Part shown: positions 10,962 through 20,790 of the stretch, one piece after another
Layout: each line of letters starts with the position of its first letter
How positions within the stretch are numbered: position 1 is the first letter of the stretch
Assembly: GCF_001484605.1 (NCBI RefSeq)
Contig: NZ_CP013747.1
Location: forward strand, 2,108,001-2,172,000
Direction of reading: 5' to 3'
From: Pseudarthrobacter sulfonivorans
GTDB taxonomy: Bacteria > Actinomycetota > Actinomycetes > Actinomycetales > Micrococcaceae
DNA length: 64,000 nucleotides
Position numbers and translations under genes: made by a program
Notes under the pieces: model-generated
What the model was told of the DNA's origin: nothing
Seen by the model: only the letters and a program-made list of their open reading frames with translations
Databases searched by the model: none

Positions 10962-13289
10962 ATGGCTTCCAAAGCCCCCAAGCAGAATATCGACGAGTCA
11001 AAACTGAGCCTCACGAAGCCCAAAACGACTGCCGTTGGCCTTCCGGCTGTTGCGAACGCGTTGAAAATTTCCCTCGAGCAGATGGGCCCGCTGCGCAGCA
11101 TCCAGACGCTCTTGGCTGTCAATCAGGTTGACGGCTTTGACTGCATGGGCTGTGCCTGGCCTGAACACGAAAAGCGCAATGCTGCGGAATTCTGCGAGAA
11201 CGGCGCCAAGGCGGTGGCTGAAGAAGCCACGCGCCGCCGCGTCACGCCTGAATTTTTCGCGAAGCACTCCATTGCGGACCTGAAGACGCGCGACGACTAC
11301 TGGCTGGGTCAACAGGGCCGGCTGACGCATCCGATGCTCCTCGATGAAGGCGCAACCCACTACAAGCCCATCGCGTGGGACGACGCTTATGAGCTGATCG
11401 CCCAGGAGATCAGGGACATGGAGCACCCCGACCAGTCGGTCTTCTACACCTCCGGGCGGACATCGAACGAGGCAGCCTTCGCCTACCAGCTCCTCGTTCG
11501 CGGCATCGGGACGAACAATTTGCCCGACTGCTCCAACATGTGCCACGAATCGTCCGGCTCGGCCCTGGTGGAAACCATCGGCATCGGCAAAGGCTCCGTC
11601 AGCCTCACCGACCTGGAAACGGCGTCGCTGATTTTCGTGGCGGGGCAGAATCCCGGCACTAACCACCCGCGCATGCTCAGCGCGCTGGAGAAGGCGAAGA
11701 AGAACGGCGCCGTCATCATCTCCGTGAATCCGCTTCCCGAGGCCGGGCTCCTGCGGTTCGAGAATCCGCAGAACATTTCCGGAATGGTGGTGGGGACACA
11801 ACTGACCGACGACTTCCTCCAAATCCGCGCCGGCGGCGATCAGGCCCTCTTCCAGGGGCTTGGCAAATACCTTCTCGAAGCCGAAGCCCAGGGGCGCAAG
11901 ACCCCCGGCCTCCCCACTGTGCTGGACCATGAGTTCATCAAGGACCACACCGTTGGCATCGACGAATACCTGCGGTACCTCGAAAAGGCGGAATGGGACG
12001 ACATTGTCGAAGCCACGGGACTGACACTGGAACAGATCAAGTCCACAGGCGAGCGCCTCCTGGCCTCGAGCGCCACGATCGTGTGCTGGGCCATGGGCCT
12101 GACCCAGCACAAGCACTCGGTACCCACCCTCCGCGACGTGGTCAACGTCCTGCTTCTCCAAGGCAACATCGGCAAGCCCGGAGCCGGCGTTTGCCCCGTC
12201 CGAGGCCACTCCAACGTCCAGGGCGACCGGACCATGGGCATTTTCGAGAAGATGCCGGAGAGCTTCCACGACCGGCTTGACCATGAGTTCCAATTCCTCT
12301 CCCCCAGGGCGCATGGCTTCGACACCGTGGCCGCCATCCGCGCCATGCGGGACGGCAAGGTCCGCGTATTCATCGGCATGGGCGGCAACTTCGTGCGGGC
12401 AGCCCCCGATTCCGAGGTCACGGAACAGGCTCTAGCCAACACCCGCCTGACGGTGCAGATCTCCACGAAACTGAACCATTCCCACGTATCGACGGGTCGA
12501 CGTGCGCTGATTCTTCCGACGCTCGGACGTACCGAGAAGGACACCCAGCGCACCGGCGACCAGAGGGTAACAGTGGAGGATTCCATGAGCGCGGTCCATG
12601 CCTCCCGCGGACGGCTTAAGCCCGCCAGCGACCACTTGCACTCCGAAGTGGCCATTGTCTGCAACATCGCCCACAAAATCTTCACCGGCAGCGACAACCT
12701 CCCGCTGCCCAATACCCCCAAAGCCGACTGGCTCGCCATGAAGGACGACTACTCCATCATCCGGAAACACATCGAAGCGGTCCTCAGCGGCTTCGAGAAC
12801 TTCGAGGAGCGGATCCAGAACCCTGGAGGGTTCGTCCTTCCCCACCCGCCCCGGGACGCCAGGAAGTTCGATACCGCTTCGGGCAAGGCCCACTTCACAG
12901 GCAACGAACTGGAATTCATCAGGGTCCCCGCGGGACGGCTCGTCCTCCAAACCCTGCGCTCCCATGACCAGTACAACACCACCATCTACGGCAAGGATGA
13001 TCGCTACCGCGGCATCCACGGCGGGCGCCGCGTCGTCCTGATCAACGCCGACGACATTACTGAGCTGGGGTTCACGGACGGGGACATGGTCCATCTCATC
13101 TCCGAATTCCAAGGGACCGAACGACGGGCCGAAAACTTCCGCATCGTTTCATACTCGACGCCCAAGGGTTGCGCGGCGGCCTACTACCCGGAAACCAACG
13201 TCCTCGTGCCACTCGACTCCGTAGCCGACACCAGCGGCACGCCGACCTCCAAGTCCGTTATCGTGCGGCTTGAGCGGGCCGAAGCGTGA
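10962..13289 (+). CDS. FdhF/YdeP-family molybdopterin oxidoreductase (probable formate dehydrogenase)
   Basis: Cytoplasmic Mo-bisMGD enzyme of 775 residues; no signal peptide. The N-terminal [25 protein letters not shown] region provides spaced cysteines typical of the YdeP-type iron-sulfur segment, and the motif SNMCHESSG (~residue 190) supplies the likely molybdenum-binding cysteine. The C-terminal domain with [16 protein letters not shown] is the dinucleotide-binding fold of the superfamily. fdhD, moeA and moaE lie 1-3.4 kb downstream, and purU upstream makes formate, so formate oxidation is the best guess; YdeP-type enzymes are, however, poorly characterised and the substrate is not proven. 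Confidence 0.86.
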   Translation: MASKAPKQNIDESKLSLTKPKTTAVGLPAVANALKISLEQMGPLRSIQTLLAVNQVDGFDCMGCAWPEHEKRNAAEFCENGAKAVAEEATRRRVTPEFFAKHSIADLKTRDDYWLGQQGRLTHPMLLDEGATHYKPIAWDDAYELIAQEIRDMEHPDQSVFYTSGRTSNEAAFAYQLLVRGIGTNNLPDCSNMCHESSGSALVETIGIGKGSVSLTDLETASLIFVAGQNPGTNHPRMLSALEKAKKNGAVIISVNPLPEAGLLRFENPQNISGMVVGTQLTDDFLQIRAGGDQALFQGLGKYLLEAEAQGRKTPGLPTVLDHEFIKDHTVGIDEYLRYLEKAEWDDIVEATGLTLEQIKSTGERLLASSATIVCWAMGLTQHKHSVPTLRDVVNVLLLQGNIGKPGAGVCPVRGHSNVQGDRTMGIFEKMPESFHDRLDHEFQFLSPRAHGFDTVAAIRAMRDGKVRVFIGMGGNFVRAAPDSEVTEQALANTRLTVQISTKLNHSHVSTGRRALILPTLGRTEKDTQRTGDQRVTVEDSMSAVHASRGRLKPASDHLHSEVAIVCNIAHKIFTGSDNLPLPNTPKADWLAMKDDYSIIRKHIEAVLSGFENFEERIQNPGGFVLPHPPRDARKFDTASGKAHFTGNELEFIRVPAGRLVLQTLRSHDQYNTTIYGKDDRYRGIHGGRRVVLINADDITELGFTDGDMVHLISEFQGTERRAENFRIVSYSTPKGCAAAYYPETNVLVPLDSVADTSGTPTSKSVIVRLERAEA

Positions 13290-13888
13290 GCTCCGTCCTG
13301 ACGACGGAAGCGACCGTCACCCAGGGTGTGGACGGGCCAAGGGTGGAACGGGCTGTCCGCGAATACCTCCTGGCCATCGGGGAGGACCCCGAAAGGCCGG
13401 GACTGGTGGACACCCCGGCCCGTGTAGCCCGCGCCGCCGCGGAGATGTTCGGCGGGCTCCATGAGGATCCCCTTGCCGTCCTTGACAGGACCTTCGACCT
13501 CGGCCACGGTGAAATGGTCATCGTTAAGGACATCCCGTTCTATTCCACCTGCGAACATCACTTGGTGCCGTTCCATGGCGTGGCGCACGTAGGTTACATC
13601 CCGTCCGCTGAGGGACTCGTGACCGGCCTCAGCAAGCTTGCCAGGCTGGTGGACGTCTTTGCGCGTAGGCCGCAGGTCCAGGAGAGGCTAACCACGCAGG
13701 TGGTGGACGCGCTGGTTACGTCGCTGCGGCCTTTGGGTGCAATTGTGGTGATCGAGTGCGAGCACCTGTGCATGTCAATGCGGGGCGTCCGCAAGCCCGG
13801 GGCCAAGACCATCACGTCCGCAGTCCGCGGTGAACTGCGCCTTCCGGCCGCCCGGGCCGAAGCGCTGAGCCTCATCCACGGCCGATGA
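13286..13888 (+). CDS. folE: GTP cyclohydrolase I
   Basis: First enzyme of folate synthesis, converting GTP to dihydroneopterin triphosphate. Zinc and active-site motifs are present: [12 protein letters not shown] (residues ~90-101) and [10 protein letters not shown]. 200 residues is normal. The GTG start overlaps the oxidoreductase stop as GTGA. Its place in a catabolic operon suggests that the cell raises the folate pool when THF-dependent demethylation is induced; it is probably a second folE beside a housekeeping copy, which this window cannot show. Confidence 0.93.
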   Translation: MSSVLTTEATVTQGVDGPRVERAVREYLLAIGEDPERPGLVDTPARVARAAAEMFGGLHEDPLAVLDRTFDLGHGEMVIVKDIPFYSTCEHHLVPFHGVAHVGYIPSAEGLVTGLSKLARLVDVFARRPQVQERLTTQVVDALVTSLRPLGAIVVIECEHLCMSMRGVRKPGAKTITSAVRGELRLPAARAEALSLIHGR

Positions 13889-13970
13889 GAATTCTCTGGA
13901 CATGCCCCCCGGGGCTGCCAGCCGCCACAGGTCAATGCCACTCAACACAGACACCATCAAGGGAGAACCA

Positions 13971-14030
13971 ATGTCTGATGTCACTCAGGCCCAGGCCGAT
14001 GCCGTCCGGGGCGCGGCCGTCCAGCGTTAG
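13971..14030 (+). CDS. 19-codon open frame, probably a truncated gene start
   Basis: ATG at 13971 preceded by GGGAGAA; encodes MSDVTQAQADAVRGAAVQR then TAG. Good ribosome site but no recognisable partner. Followed by debris that includes the fdhA remnant, so most likely the surviving start of a lost gene. Confidence 0.3.
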   Translation: MSDVTQAQADAVRGAAVQR

Positions 14031-14202
14031 GCAGGACCGGGATGCTGTGCCACCCGGCCCGGCATCCCACTGACGTCTTCGTCCTCGCGAAGGATGAACT
14101 GTCCCGTTCCTGTAAATGGTGCTTCGGTGGCCTGAAACCTGGGGAGGTATCCTCATCGAAGCACCGCTTTCGGGCAACGGGGCAACGCCGGCACTCGCCG
14201 GA
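14031..14202. other. Stretch with no recognisable gene
   Basis: Between the 19-codon frame and the fdhA remnant I see no conserved protein, RNA or regulatory signal. Taken with both neighbours it looks like decayed sequence. Confidence 0.4.
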
Positions 14203-14396
14203 CAAGTGCATGGCAATCATGTCGTGTCGTACAACCGCCAGTTGATGATGGCCATCCTGCATGAAAAGGTCCAGATCGCCAAGGCAGTGAACGCCACAGC
14301 GATCCCACTTGAGGATGCTCCCCGCGGCTAGCCGAATTCGACGCCGGCTCGGCAACAAACTTCGTGCCGAACCCGAATGGATACGTCACGGCGTAG
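14203..14396 (+). pseudogene. 3' remnant of a glutathione-independent formaldehyde dehydrogenase gene
   Basis: Matches the C-terminal ~55 residues of the intact enzyme at 25349-26563: YNRQLMMAILH, IAKAVNATAI and DAPRG are shared. One base is missing after DAPRG (near 14330), turning the expected Gly-Tyr-Ala into Gly-stop; the next frame then continues AEFDAGSAT...NPNGY to a TAG at 14394-14396. A short repeat (GTCGT) also appears duplicated near 14220. The first ~85% of the gene is gone. It marks an earlier copy or an old rearrangement point near the present Mo-cofactor genes. Confidence 0.85.
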
Positions 14397-14480
14397 CACG
14401 CCAGCTGATGGGGCCAGGGACTGCGGTGGCCCCCGGCCCGCACGTTTCTATGCATCACTACCTACAGGAAAGGGGCACCC

Positions 14481-15797
14481 TTGCTGGCCCAAGATACCGC
14501 CACCATCGGCAGCAGTTCGGAGTTGCGCTCTGCATGGCCACCTTCCGGACATCCCTCCCCCACCTGGCTCGAAGCCCGGCAACTGGCTTTCGATTGCGCG
14601 GTTCCACTCGCGCCCGTGGAGGTTCCCCTCGCATTGGCAGCAGGCCACGCGCTTACCCGCAACGTCTCCGCCCTGCACGAACTCCCCCATTACGACTCTT
14701 CTGCCATGGATGGCTGGGCAATCAACGGCGTCGGTCCATGGATCCTTGCCGGCCACGAACCCCTTTTGCGCCCCGGGAGTGCCAGCGTCATAGCCACCGG
14801 CGGACTGGTACCTGTTGGCGCCCAGTCGATACTCCGCAAGGAAAGTGGCCAGATCCACCAAGATGCCGACGGCAGCCTTGTCCTGCGGCTCACTGACAAC
14901 GCAAAGGAAGGCGAGCCGGGCCTCGGCCAACACATTCGTCTCGCGGGCGAGGAAGCTGCTGCAGGTGAGGTGCTGATCCCCGCCGGCACAACACTGAACC
15001 CGGGCCACATTGCCCTCGCCGCCGTGGCTGGCCACGACAACGTGCAGGTGCAGGCCAAGCCGGTGGTCGGCATCGTATTGACCGGTTCCGAGGTGGTCAC
15101 GTCAGGCGTTCCGAAACCAGGACATGTCAGGGACACTTTTGGTCCGCAGCTGGGGACGGTCATTTCCCTTCTGGGGGGCACGCCTGCCGGCTCCCTGCGG
15201 ATCGGGGACTCCTACCCCGAGTGGCTCGCGGCAATTGGCGGTTCTGACGCGTTCCCCGGGCGGATGCCGGACCTGACCATAACCACCGGCGGAACCGGCT
15301 GTTCCGGGACAGATCATTTTCGCGCTGTCATCGCTGACCTTGGCGGACAGCTGTTGCTGGATGGCATCGCCATGCGGCCGGGTCACCCGGCAGTTCTGGC
15401 CGGGCTCCCGGACGGCCGCTTCGTCGTCGGGCTGCCCGGTAACCCCCTGGCAGCAATGATGGCTCTCATCACTATGGGTGCACCGCTGCTGGAGGCACTC
15501 GGAGGCAGGCCCCTGAGCGCCGTTGGACAGGTGACCTCCGCGGCTGACGTTGATCCGAGCCCCGGCCGTACGCGTCTGATTCCGTGCACGTTTATCGAGG
15601 GGCTTGCCTTCCCCGCCTCGCATACGGGGCCCGGCATGATGCGTGGACTGGCTTGGGCCGACGGCGTCATGGCCGTTCCCCCTGCTGGAGTCCAGTCCGG
15701 CGAGCCAGTTCCTGTGCTCCCACTCCCTTGGACGCAGGCCAACGAAACAATCCGTTCCACCACCACCCGTGCACGGAGCACAGCATGGCCCGCATGA
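14481..15797 (+). CDS. moeA: Molybdopterin molybdotransferase (MoeA family)
   Basis: Inserts molybdate into adenylated molybdopterin for Mo enzymes such as the oxidoreductase at 10962. The motif ELPHYDSSAMDGWAI (substrate-binding start of domain III) is intact, as is TGSEVV. The usual SGGxSxGxxD loop is replaced by TTGGTGCSGTDHF, a variant loop that keeps the Asp. 438 residues; TTG start at 14481 behind AGGAAAGGGG. It is followed by fdhD with overlapping ends. It may be a dedicated paralogue for the formate-dehydrogenase-like enzyme. Confidence 0.9.
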   Translation: MLAQDTATIGSSSELRSAWPPSGHPSPTWLEARQLAFDCAVPLAPVEVPLALAAGHALTRNVSALHELPHYDSSAMDGWAINGVGPWILAGHEPLLRPGSASVIATGGLVPVGAQSILRKESGQIHQDADGSLVLRLTDNAKEGEPGLGQHIRLAGEEAAAGEVLIPAGTTLNPGHIALAAVAGHDNVQVQAKPVVGIVLTGSEVVTSGVPKPGHVRDTFGPQLGTVISLLGGTPAGSLRIGDSYPEWLAAIGGSDAFPGRMPDLTITTGGTGCSGTDHFRAVIADLGGQLLLDGIAMRPGHPAVLAGLPDGRFVVGLPGNPLAAMMALITMGAPLLEALGGRPLSAVGQVTSAADVDPSPGRTRLIPCTFIEGLAFPASHTGPGMMRGLAWADGVMAVPPAGVQSGEPVPVLPLPWTQANETIRSTTTRARSTAWPA

Positions 15798-16666
15798 CAC
15801 AGCGCCGCAAGATCCACCGCTTCCACCTCGAGGGTTCCGGCGCCGAATACCCGGTGCGGTTCAAGGAAGACGTACTCGCCGCCGAGGAGCCCCTGGAAAT
15901 CCGCATCGGCGGCCGCTCCTTCGCTGTCACCATGAGGACCCCGGGGGACGATTTTGACCTGGTGGCCGGGTTCCTGGTCTCGGAAGGCATCATCAGTTCC
16001 CCCTCCGAGCTGGTATCGCTGCGCTTTTGCGCCGGCGATGCCGGGGGAGAACAGACATATAACGTAGTCGAGGCCCAGCTAAGGCCGGATGTACCCATGC
16101 CTGACACCATGCGGCATGTCTACACCTCAAGCTCCTGCGGCATCTGTGGGACAGACTCGATCGACTCCGTCCGCAAGACCCTTCCCTTCGATCCTGCCCA
16201 GGACACGCTGCAGATTCCCGTGGATGTCCTCGCCGGGTTGCCGGAGCGGCTTCGCGAGGCCCAAGCGGTCTTCGAAAAGACGGGCGGCGTCCATGCGGCC
16301 GGCCTGTTCAAGGTGGATGGCGCCAGCCCTGAGTTGCTTTGTCTCCGGGAGGATGTCGGACGCCATAACGCTGTGGACAAAGTGGTGGGATGGGCGCTGC
16401 GCCAAAACCTGCTGCCTCTGAGTGGCACCGTCCTCCAGGTGTCCGGGCGCGCGTCCTTCGAACTTGTCCAGAAGGCCGCCATGGCCGGCATTCCCGTCCT
16501 GTCTGCCGTGAGCGCGCCCTCAAGCCTGGCCGCCGACCTCGCCGTCGAGACCGGACTGACGCTGGTTGGATTCAGCCGGGGACACAGCCTGAACGTCTAC
16601 GCCGGTCGCGAAAGGCTTGGCTGTCCGCAGAAGGTGGCCCGCGAGGAAACCTATGCCAGGCTTTGA
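15785..16666 (+). CDS. fdhD: Formate dehydrogenase sulfurtransferase FdhD
   Basis: Transfers sulfur from IscS to the Mo-bisMGD cofactor, a step needed for formate dehydrogenase activity. The essential SSSCGICGTDS motif (CxxC) is present, as are GRSFAVTMRTPGDD and REDVGRHNAVDK. Start taken at ATG 15785; the ATG at 15794, which forms ATGA with the moeA stop, is equally possible. 293 residues is normal. Its presence is the best support for the upstream molybdoenzyme being a formate dehydrogenase. Confidence 0.94.
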   Translation: MARMTQRRKIHRFHLEGSGAEYPVRFKEDVLAAEEPLEIRIGGRSFAVTMRTPGDDFDLVAGFLVSEGIISSPSELVSLRFCAGDAGGEQTYNVVEAQLRPDVPMPDTMRHVYTSSSCGICGTDSIDSVRKTLPFDPAQDTLQIPVDVLAGLPERLREAQAVFEKTGGVHAAGLFKVDGASPELLCLREDVGRHNAVDKVVGWALRQNLLPLSGTVLQVSGRASFELVQKAAMAGIPVLSAVSAPSSLAADLAVETGLTLVGFSRGHSLNVYAGRERLGCPQKVAREETYARL

Positions 16667-17228
16667 CGTTGTCCTCGCCGAGCTCAGCGCTGACCCCATC
16701 TCAGTGGACCGGGCCACAGCCGCCGTCCAGGGCGACGAAGCCGGGGCCGTGGTCAGCTTCAGCGGAGTGGTCCGGAACCACGACGGCGGCATGGCCGTCA
16801 GCAGGTTAAGCTATTCGGCCCACCCCACGGCACATCAGATCTTGGCCGAAGTCGTGGCGGAATTGGTCGCGGAGCATGCCGGGAAGGCGGACAAGCCGGT
16901 CCGCGTCTGGGCCGCCCACCGCGTCGGGATGCTGGAGGTGGGCGATCCTGCACTGGTCTGTGCCGTGTCAGCAGCCCACCGTGGCCAGGCGTTTGAGGTG
17001 TGCTCACAGCTTGTGGACCGCATCAAGGCCCGTGTGCCGATCTGGAAGGAGCAATTCTTCGCGGACGGCACCCTGGAATGGGTCGGCGCAGGCGAACAAC
17101 TTCCTTCTGATCGTCCCTCACAAGTAATAGAGCTGCGCGCCAATCTGGGTGCAGCTCCCGCTGCGGATTTCCGCGGCGGGGTGTCCTGCGTTGCCGCGCC
17201 TGACGCCCTTGCGGCAGTGTCGGTCTAG
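16653..17228 (+). CDS. moaE: Molybdopterin synthase catalytic subunit MoaE, C-terminally extended
   Basis: Large subunit that adds two sulfurs to precursor Z. The conserved SFSGVVRNHDGG and AAHRVGMLEVGD motifs and the catalytic-lysine segment KARVPIWKEQF are present. The core ends near residue 150; about 40 more residues have no family match. The start MPGFDV at 16653 overlaps fdhD by 14 bases; an in-frame start at 16617 is less likely. No moaD partner is seen in the window. Confidence 0.9.
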   Translation: MPGFDVVLAELSADPISVDRATAAVQGDEAGAVVSFSGVVRNHDGGMAVSRLSYSAHPTAHQILAEVVAELVAEHAGKADKPVRVWAAHRVGMLEVGDPALVCAVSAAHRGQAFEVCSQLVDRIKARVPIWKEQFFADGTLEWVGAGEQLPSDRPSQVIELRANLGAAPAADFRGGVSCVAAPDALAAVSV

Positions 17229-17292
17229 GATGAATCAAGATGAGCCGGAAGGTTGGCTGGAACCTCCCTCCGGGCTCGCACACCCGGCATAG

Positions 17293-18111
17293 ATGACGAC
17301 ACGAGGCATGATGGCCGCACGCAATGACCCGGACAAGGACGCAGATGCGCAGGCTGGAGGCGTCCAATCGGTGGACCGCGCCCTCCAGATCCTGGACATC
17401 CTGGCCCGCGAAGGCGACGCCGGCGTCAGTGAAATCGCCGAAGAGATGGGCATACACAAGTCCACCGTGTCGAGGCTTGTGGGATCCTTGGTCGGGCGCG
17501 AGCTGGTGCGGCAGAACAGCGAACGTGGAAAGTACCAGCTGGGATTTGGCATCCTGCGCCTGGCATCGTCCATCCCGGGCAGGTTGAGCGTAGTTCACGA
17601 AGCCAGGGAGGTCCTCGAGAGCCTCGCAGCGGCATATAAGGAAACAGTCAACCTGGCCGTGCTGCGATCGAATTTTGCGGTTAACGTGGACCAGGCAATG
17701 GGACCCTCAACGCTGGCCACGTATGACTGGGTGGGCAGCCTGACACCCCTGCACGCCACGTCCAGTGGAAAAGTGCTGCTCGCTGCCCTGACTGCCGACG
17801 AAAGGGACGCGATCTTCAAGAGGATCGGCCTCCCAGCCCGCACGCCTCGTACCATCACCAACCGCTCGGAGCTGGAGAAGCAGCTGCTGGACGTCGCCCG
17901 CAATGGCTATGCCGTCGTTCACGAGGAGTTCGAGATCGGGCTGACGGCGGTTGCAGTACCGATCTACAACCACCTGGGAAACGTCATCGCTGCGGTGAGT
18001 ATTTCCGGCCCCGCCTTCCGGTTTACGCCGGAAGAACAGCCCGGGCTTGTTGACGGCCTCAAGGATGCAGGCCTGACCATCAGCACAAAAATGGGCTACA
18101 GGCGCCGGTAG
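17293..18111 (+). CDS. IclR-family transcriptional regulator
   Basis: Winged helix at ~residues 20-85 (SVDRALQILDILA, HKSTVSRLVGSLV) then the IclR effector domain with HATSSGKVLLAAL and the late AVAVPIYNHLGNVIAAVSISGP. 272 residues; ATG at 17308 or 17311 could be the true start. It precedes the first BCCT gene by ~550 bp in the same orientation and follows the Mo-cofactor genes, so either could be its target. Ligand unknown. Confidence 0.9.
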   Translation: MTTRGMMAARNDPDKDADAQAGGVQSVDRALQILDILAREGDAGVSEIAEEMGIHKSTVSRLVGSLVGRELVRQNSERGKYQLGFGILRLASSIPGRLSVVHEAREVLESLAAAYKETVNLAVLRSNFAVNVDQAMGPSTLATYDWVGSLTPLHATSSGKVLLAALTADERDAIFKRIGLPARTPRTITNRSELEKQLLDVARNGYAVVHEEFEIGLTAVAVPIYNHLGNVIAAVSISGPAFRFTPEEQPGLVDGLKDAGLTISTKMGYRRR

Positions 18112-18663
18112 GCCCGGCCCAACGGGCCACGCCTAGCAATACTCATGGGGTCGAGGATCCCTGCGCTTTCCACAAGGCTTGGCATGTAGAACCAACCGCA
18201 TTCAACGACCGTGTGGTCCGCAGCCATCGGGAACCCTGTGGATGATGACATGGTCCTCCACAGCTCTCCCTTCAACTGCCTCTTGCGCAACGACCCTCGT
18301 GATACGCAACAGCTTGATGCATCCCCCGCTGAGTGTCACATTCCCGGCAAATCAATCCCAACCCTTGACATCTCTTATTATCGAGCGCAATCTGTTGCTT
18401 ACTGCGAAAACAGTTGAGCCATGCGGAACGATCCCGCCTAACCCACTTAGCGCGAAATCAATCCCCTCAACATAAAGAGGTGCCCCATGCACCGGAGCCC
18501 CGGATGCACCCCCGGCAAACTGCCGGTGGGCACCACGAAGTGCAAATTGTCGACGGCAACAACATGATCATCGAATCGGACGAGGCCCCCCCAACCTTCC
18601 GGCCTGATTCCCGAGGGCCATGCTTTGCCGTAGGCCCGTGCCTCACCGATCAAAGGACCGTTC
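18112..18663. other. Long leader region before the first BCCT gene
   Basis: 552 bp with no convincing gene except the short frame at 18487. The last ~180 bp are clearly homologous to the sequence before the second BCCT gene (26640-26762), but diverged and with about 80 extra bases. The first ~350 bp show nothing I recognise. Confidence 0.5.
18487..18567 (+). CDS. Possible 26-residue leader peptide before BCCT copy 1
   Basis: ATG preceded by AAAGAGGTGCCCC, the same ribosome-site-plus-start string (AAAGAGGTGCCCCATGCAC) seen before the second BCCT at 26641-26659. The peptides themselves differ (Cys/Thr/Lys-rich here), so either the element regulates by position or only the ribosome-site-like sequence is conserved. 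Weak evidence for translation. Confidence 0.3.
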   Translation: MHRSPGCTPGKLPVGTTKCKLSTATT

Positions 18664-20691
18664 ATGGCTCTAAATAGTGATCTAAAATCCCATACACCCG
18701 AGGAGTTGCCTGCCGAGAACGCGTTGGCAGCAACTCCCCGCAACGAAGAACCTGGAAGTGGAAAGAGGAGTAAAGCAGCCTTTAGTGTCTCCGAGGATGT
18801 AGACACCAACCCTGCTGTCCTCGATCCGGAGGACGGAGCCGCAGAACCACTGCCGGATTCAGAAGAATACGAACAGATCCTTGAAGAGCTTCGTACTGCC
18901 AAAACCGCGCAGGCCGTCTCCCTGCGCCGGAACCACTCGCTTACGCTCGACAAAGTCACCTTCGGGATCACTGGCGCCATAGCCATCGCCTTTGTTATCT
19001 GGGGATTTGCCGGCCGGGACAGCCTCGCCTCGTCCTCCACGGTTGCCCTGAATTGGGTCATGGAATACACCGGCTGGCTCTTTATGGTCCTGGCTTCCCT
19101 GTTCGTAGTGTTCGTCCTGTGGCTGGCCCTGGGCAAGTTCGGCAATATCCCGCTGGGCAAGGACGGCGAGAAACCCGAATTCCGTACCGTCTCCTGGGTC
19201 GCGATGATGTTCGCCGCCGGCATGGGCATCGGACTGATGTTCTACGGTGTAGCCGAACCGCTCTACCACTACATCTCTCCCCCGCCCGGAACCGTGGACG
19301 GACGCACCCCCGCAGCGATCCAGACGGCCATGGCCACCTCGATCTTCCACTGGACCCTGCACCCCTGGGCAATGTACGCAGTGGTCGGCATTGCCATGGC
19401 GTACGGCACCTACCGCCTCGGCCGCCGGCAACTGGTCTCCGCAGCCTTCACCTCACTTTTCGGCATCAGGATGGTGGAAGGCCCGCTCGGGAAGTTCATC
19501 AACATCCTGGCCATTTTCGCTACCCTCTTTGGCACAGCCGCTTCCCTGGGCCTCGGCGCCCTGCAGATCGGCAGCGGCATGACCTCCAACGGCTGGTTCG
19601 GCGAAGTCGGCACTCCCGTGCTCGTGGGGATCGTCGCCGTCCTGACCTTCTGCTTCGTCGCTTCGGCCGTCTCCGGCATCAGCCGCGGCATCCAGTGGCT
19701 CTCCAACATCAACATGGTCCTGGCCGTCGTCCTCGCACTCATCGTTTTCATTGCCGGTCCGACCCTGTTCATCCTCAACCTGATCCCGTCCGCCGTCGGC
19801 GACTACGCCCGCGACCTGGCCGAGATGTCGTCCCGGACCGAAGCAGTCGGCGATGAAGCCCTTCGGAGCTGGATGACCAGCTGGACCATCTTCTACTGGG
19901 CCTGGTGGATCTCCTGGACGCCCTTCGTAGGCATGTTTATTGCCCGCATCAGCCGCGGCCGCACCATCCGCCAGTTCGTCACCGGCGTGCTGCTGGTCCC
20001 CAGCGTCGTCAGCGTCATCTGGTTTGGAATCTTCGGCGGAGCCGCTTTCCATGTCCAGCAGGAAGCCGATAAGGCAGGCACGCCCGGGCTGGTAACAACG
20101 GCCGACGGAGTATCCTCCGTCAACTTCGACGGTGCACTCTTCGACCTGGTCAAGAACCTTGGCATGCCGGGCTGGCTCACTGCCGGCGTCATCGTGCTGG
20201 CCATGGTCCTGGTCGCGATCTTCTTTGTCACCGGCGCCGATGCCGCTTCCATCGTGATGGGATCACTCAGCTCCAACGGCGCCGAACACCCCCGCCGCGG
20301 AGTGGTGATCTTCTGGGGCAGCCTCACCGGCGCCGTGGCCGCGGTCATGCTGCTGGCCGGCGGCGACGAACCCTCCGAAGCCCTGGCCGGCCTGCAACGC
20401 ATCACCATCGTCGCAGCGCTACCGTTCATCCTCGTCATGCTCCTGCTCTGCTTTGCCCTCGCCAAGGACCTGCGCCGCGATCCCCTGTCCCTGCGACGGC
20501 GCCTGGCCACATCCGTCGTCGAACGGGCCATCAGGACCGGCGTGGAACAACACGGCGGCGTTCAATTCGACCTCGTGACAAAGCACGAGTGCGCCGATTC
20601 GTGTCCGGACCCGGACTCCAACCAAGGCGGCACCCACACAGGCAGCATCCCAACCATCCAGACCCGACAGACAGACCGGGACAGCACCTAA
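18664..20691 (+). CDS. BCCT-family transporter, copy 1 (probable glycine betaine uptake)
   Basis: Secondary transporter of the betaine/choline/carnitine family, about 12 membrane helices between residues ~95 and ~610. The family signature in TM8 is visible: WTIFYWAWWISWTPFVGMF followed by ARISRGRTIR. A 70-residue acidic N-terminal tail and a ~50-residue C-terminal tail with a Cys pair (ECADSC) are cytoplasmic and may sense osmotic strength, as known for BetP. 675 residues. From residue ~59 on, it is identical to copy 2 (26763), while the first 58 residues differ widely. Neighbouring gbcAB suggests glycine betaine as substrate. Confidence 0.93.
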   Translation: MALNSDLKSHTPEELPAENALAATPRNEEPGSGKRSKAAFSVSEDVDTNPAVLDPEDGAAEPLPDSEEYEQILEELRTAKTAQAVSLRRNHSLTLDKVTFGITGAIAIAFVIWGFAGRDSLASSSTVALNWVMEYTGWLFMVLASLFVVFVLWLALGKFGNIPLGKDGEKPEFRTVSWVAMMFAAGMGIGLMFYGVAEPLYHYISPPPGTVDGRTPAAIQTAMATSIFHWTLHPWAMYAVVGIAMAYGTYRLGRRQLVSAAFTSLFGIRMVEGPLGKFINILAIFATLFGTAASLGLGALQIGSGMTSNGWFGEVGTPVLVGIVAVLTFCFVASAVSGISRGIQWLSNINMVLAVVLALIVFIAGPTLFILNLIPSAVGDYARDLAEMSSRTEAVGDEALRSWMTSWTIFYWAWWISWTPFVGMFIARISRGRTIRQFVTGVLLVPSVVSVIWFGIFGGAAFHVQQEADKAGTPGLVTTADGVSSVNFDGALFDLVKNLGMPGWLTAGVIVLAMVLVAIFFVTGADAASIVMGSLSSNGAEHPRRGVVIFWGSLTGAVAAVMLLAGGDEPSEALAGLQRITIVAALPFILVMLLLCFALAKDLRRDPLSLRRRLATSVVERAIRTGVEQHGGVQFDLVTKHECADSCPDPDSNQGGTHTGSIPTIQTRQTDRDST

Positions 20692-20713
20692 ACCCCACCC
20701 TCAGAAACAACCC

Positions 20714-20754
20714 GCCCCGGTAGCACGCGGCTTCCCAGCCCGTGCCACCGGGGC
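20714..20754 (+). other. Hairpin between BCCT copy 1 and the small gene
   Basis: GCCCCGGT (20714-20721) pairs with 20747-20754, then after one mismatch GCACG pairs with CGTGC (20741-20745). No U-run. Conserved in copy 2; possible transcript-end or processing signal lowering expression of the gene behind it. Confidence 0.5.
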
Positions 20755-20790
20755 ACACCCACACCCCCACCCAGCAGCAAAGGCCATCAC

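Noticed and set aside
18211..18417. 68-residue plus-strand frame in the BCCT leader
   Set aside because: No ribosome site, no recognisable motif and not conserved before the second BCCT gene.
18414..18677. 87-residue frame overlapping the BCCT start
   Set aside because: It overlaps the real start in another frame and is not kept in the second copy.
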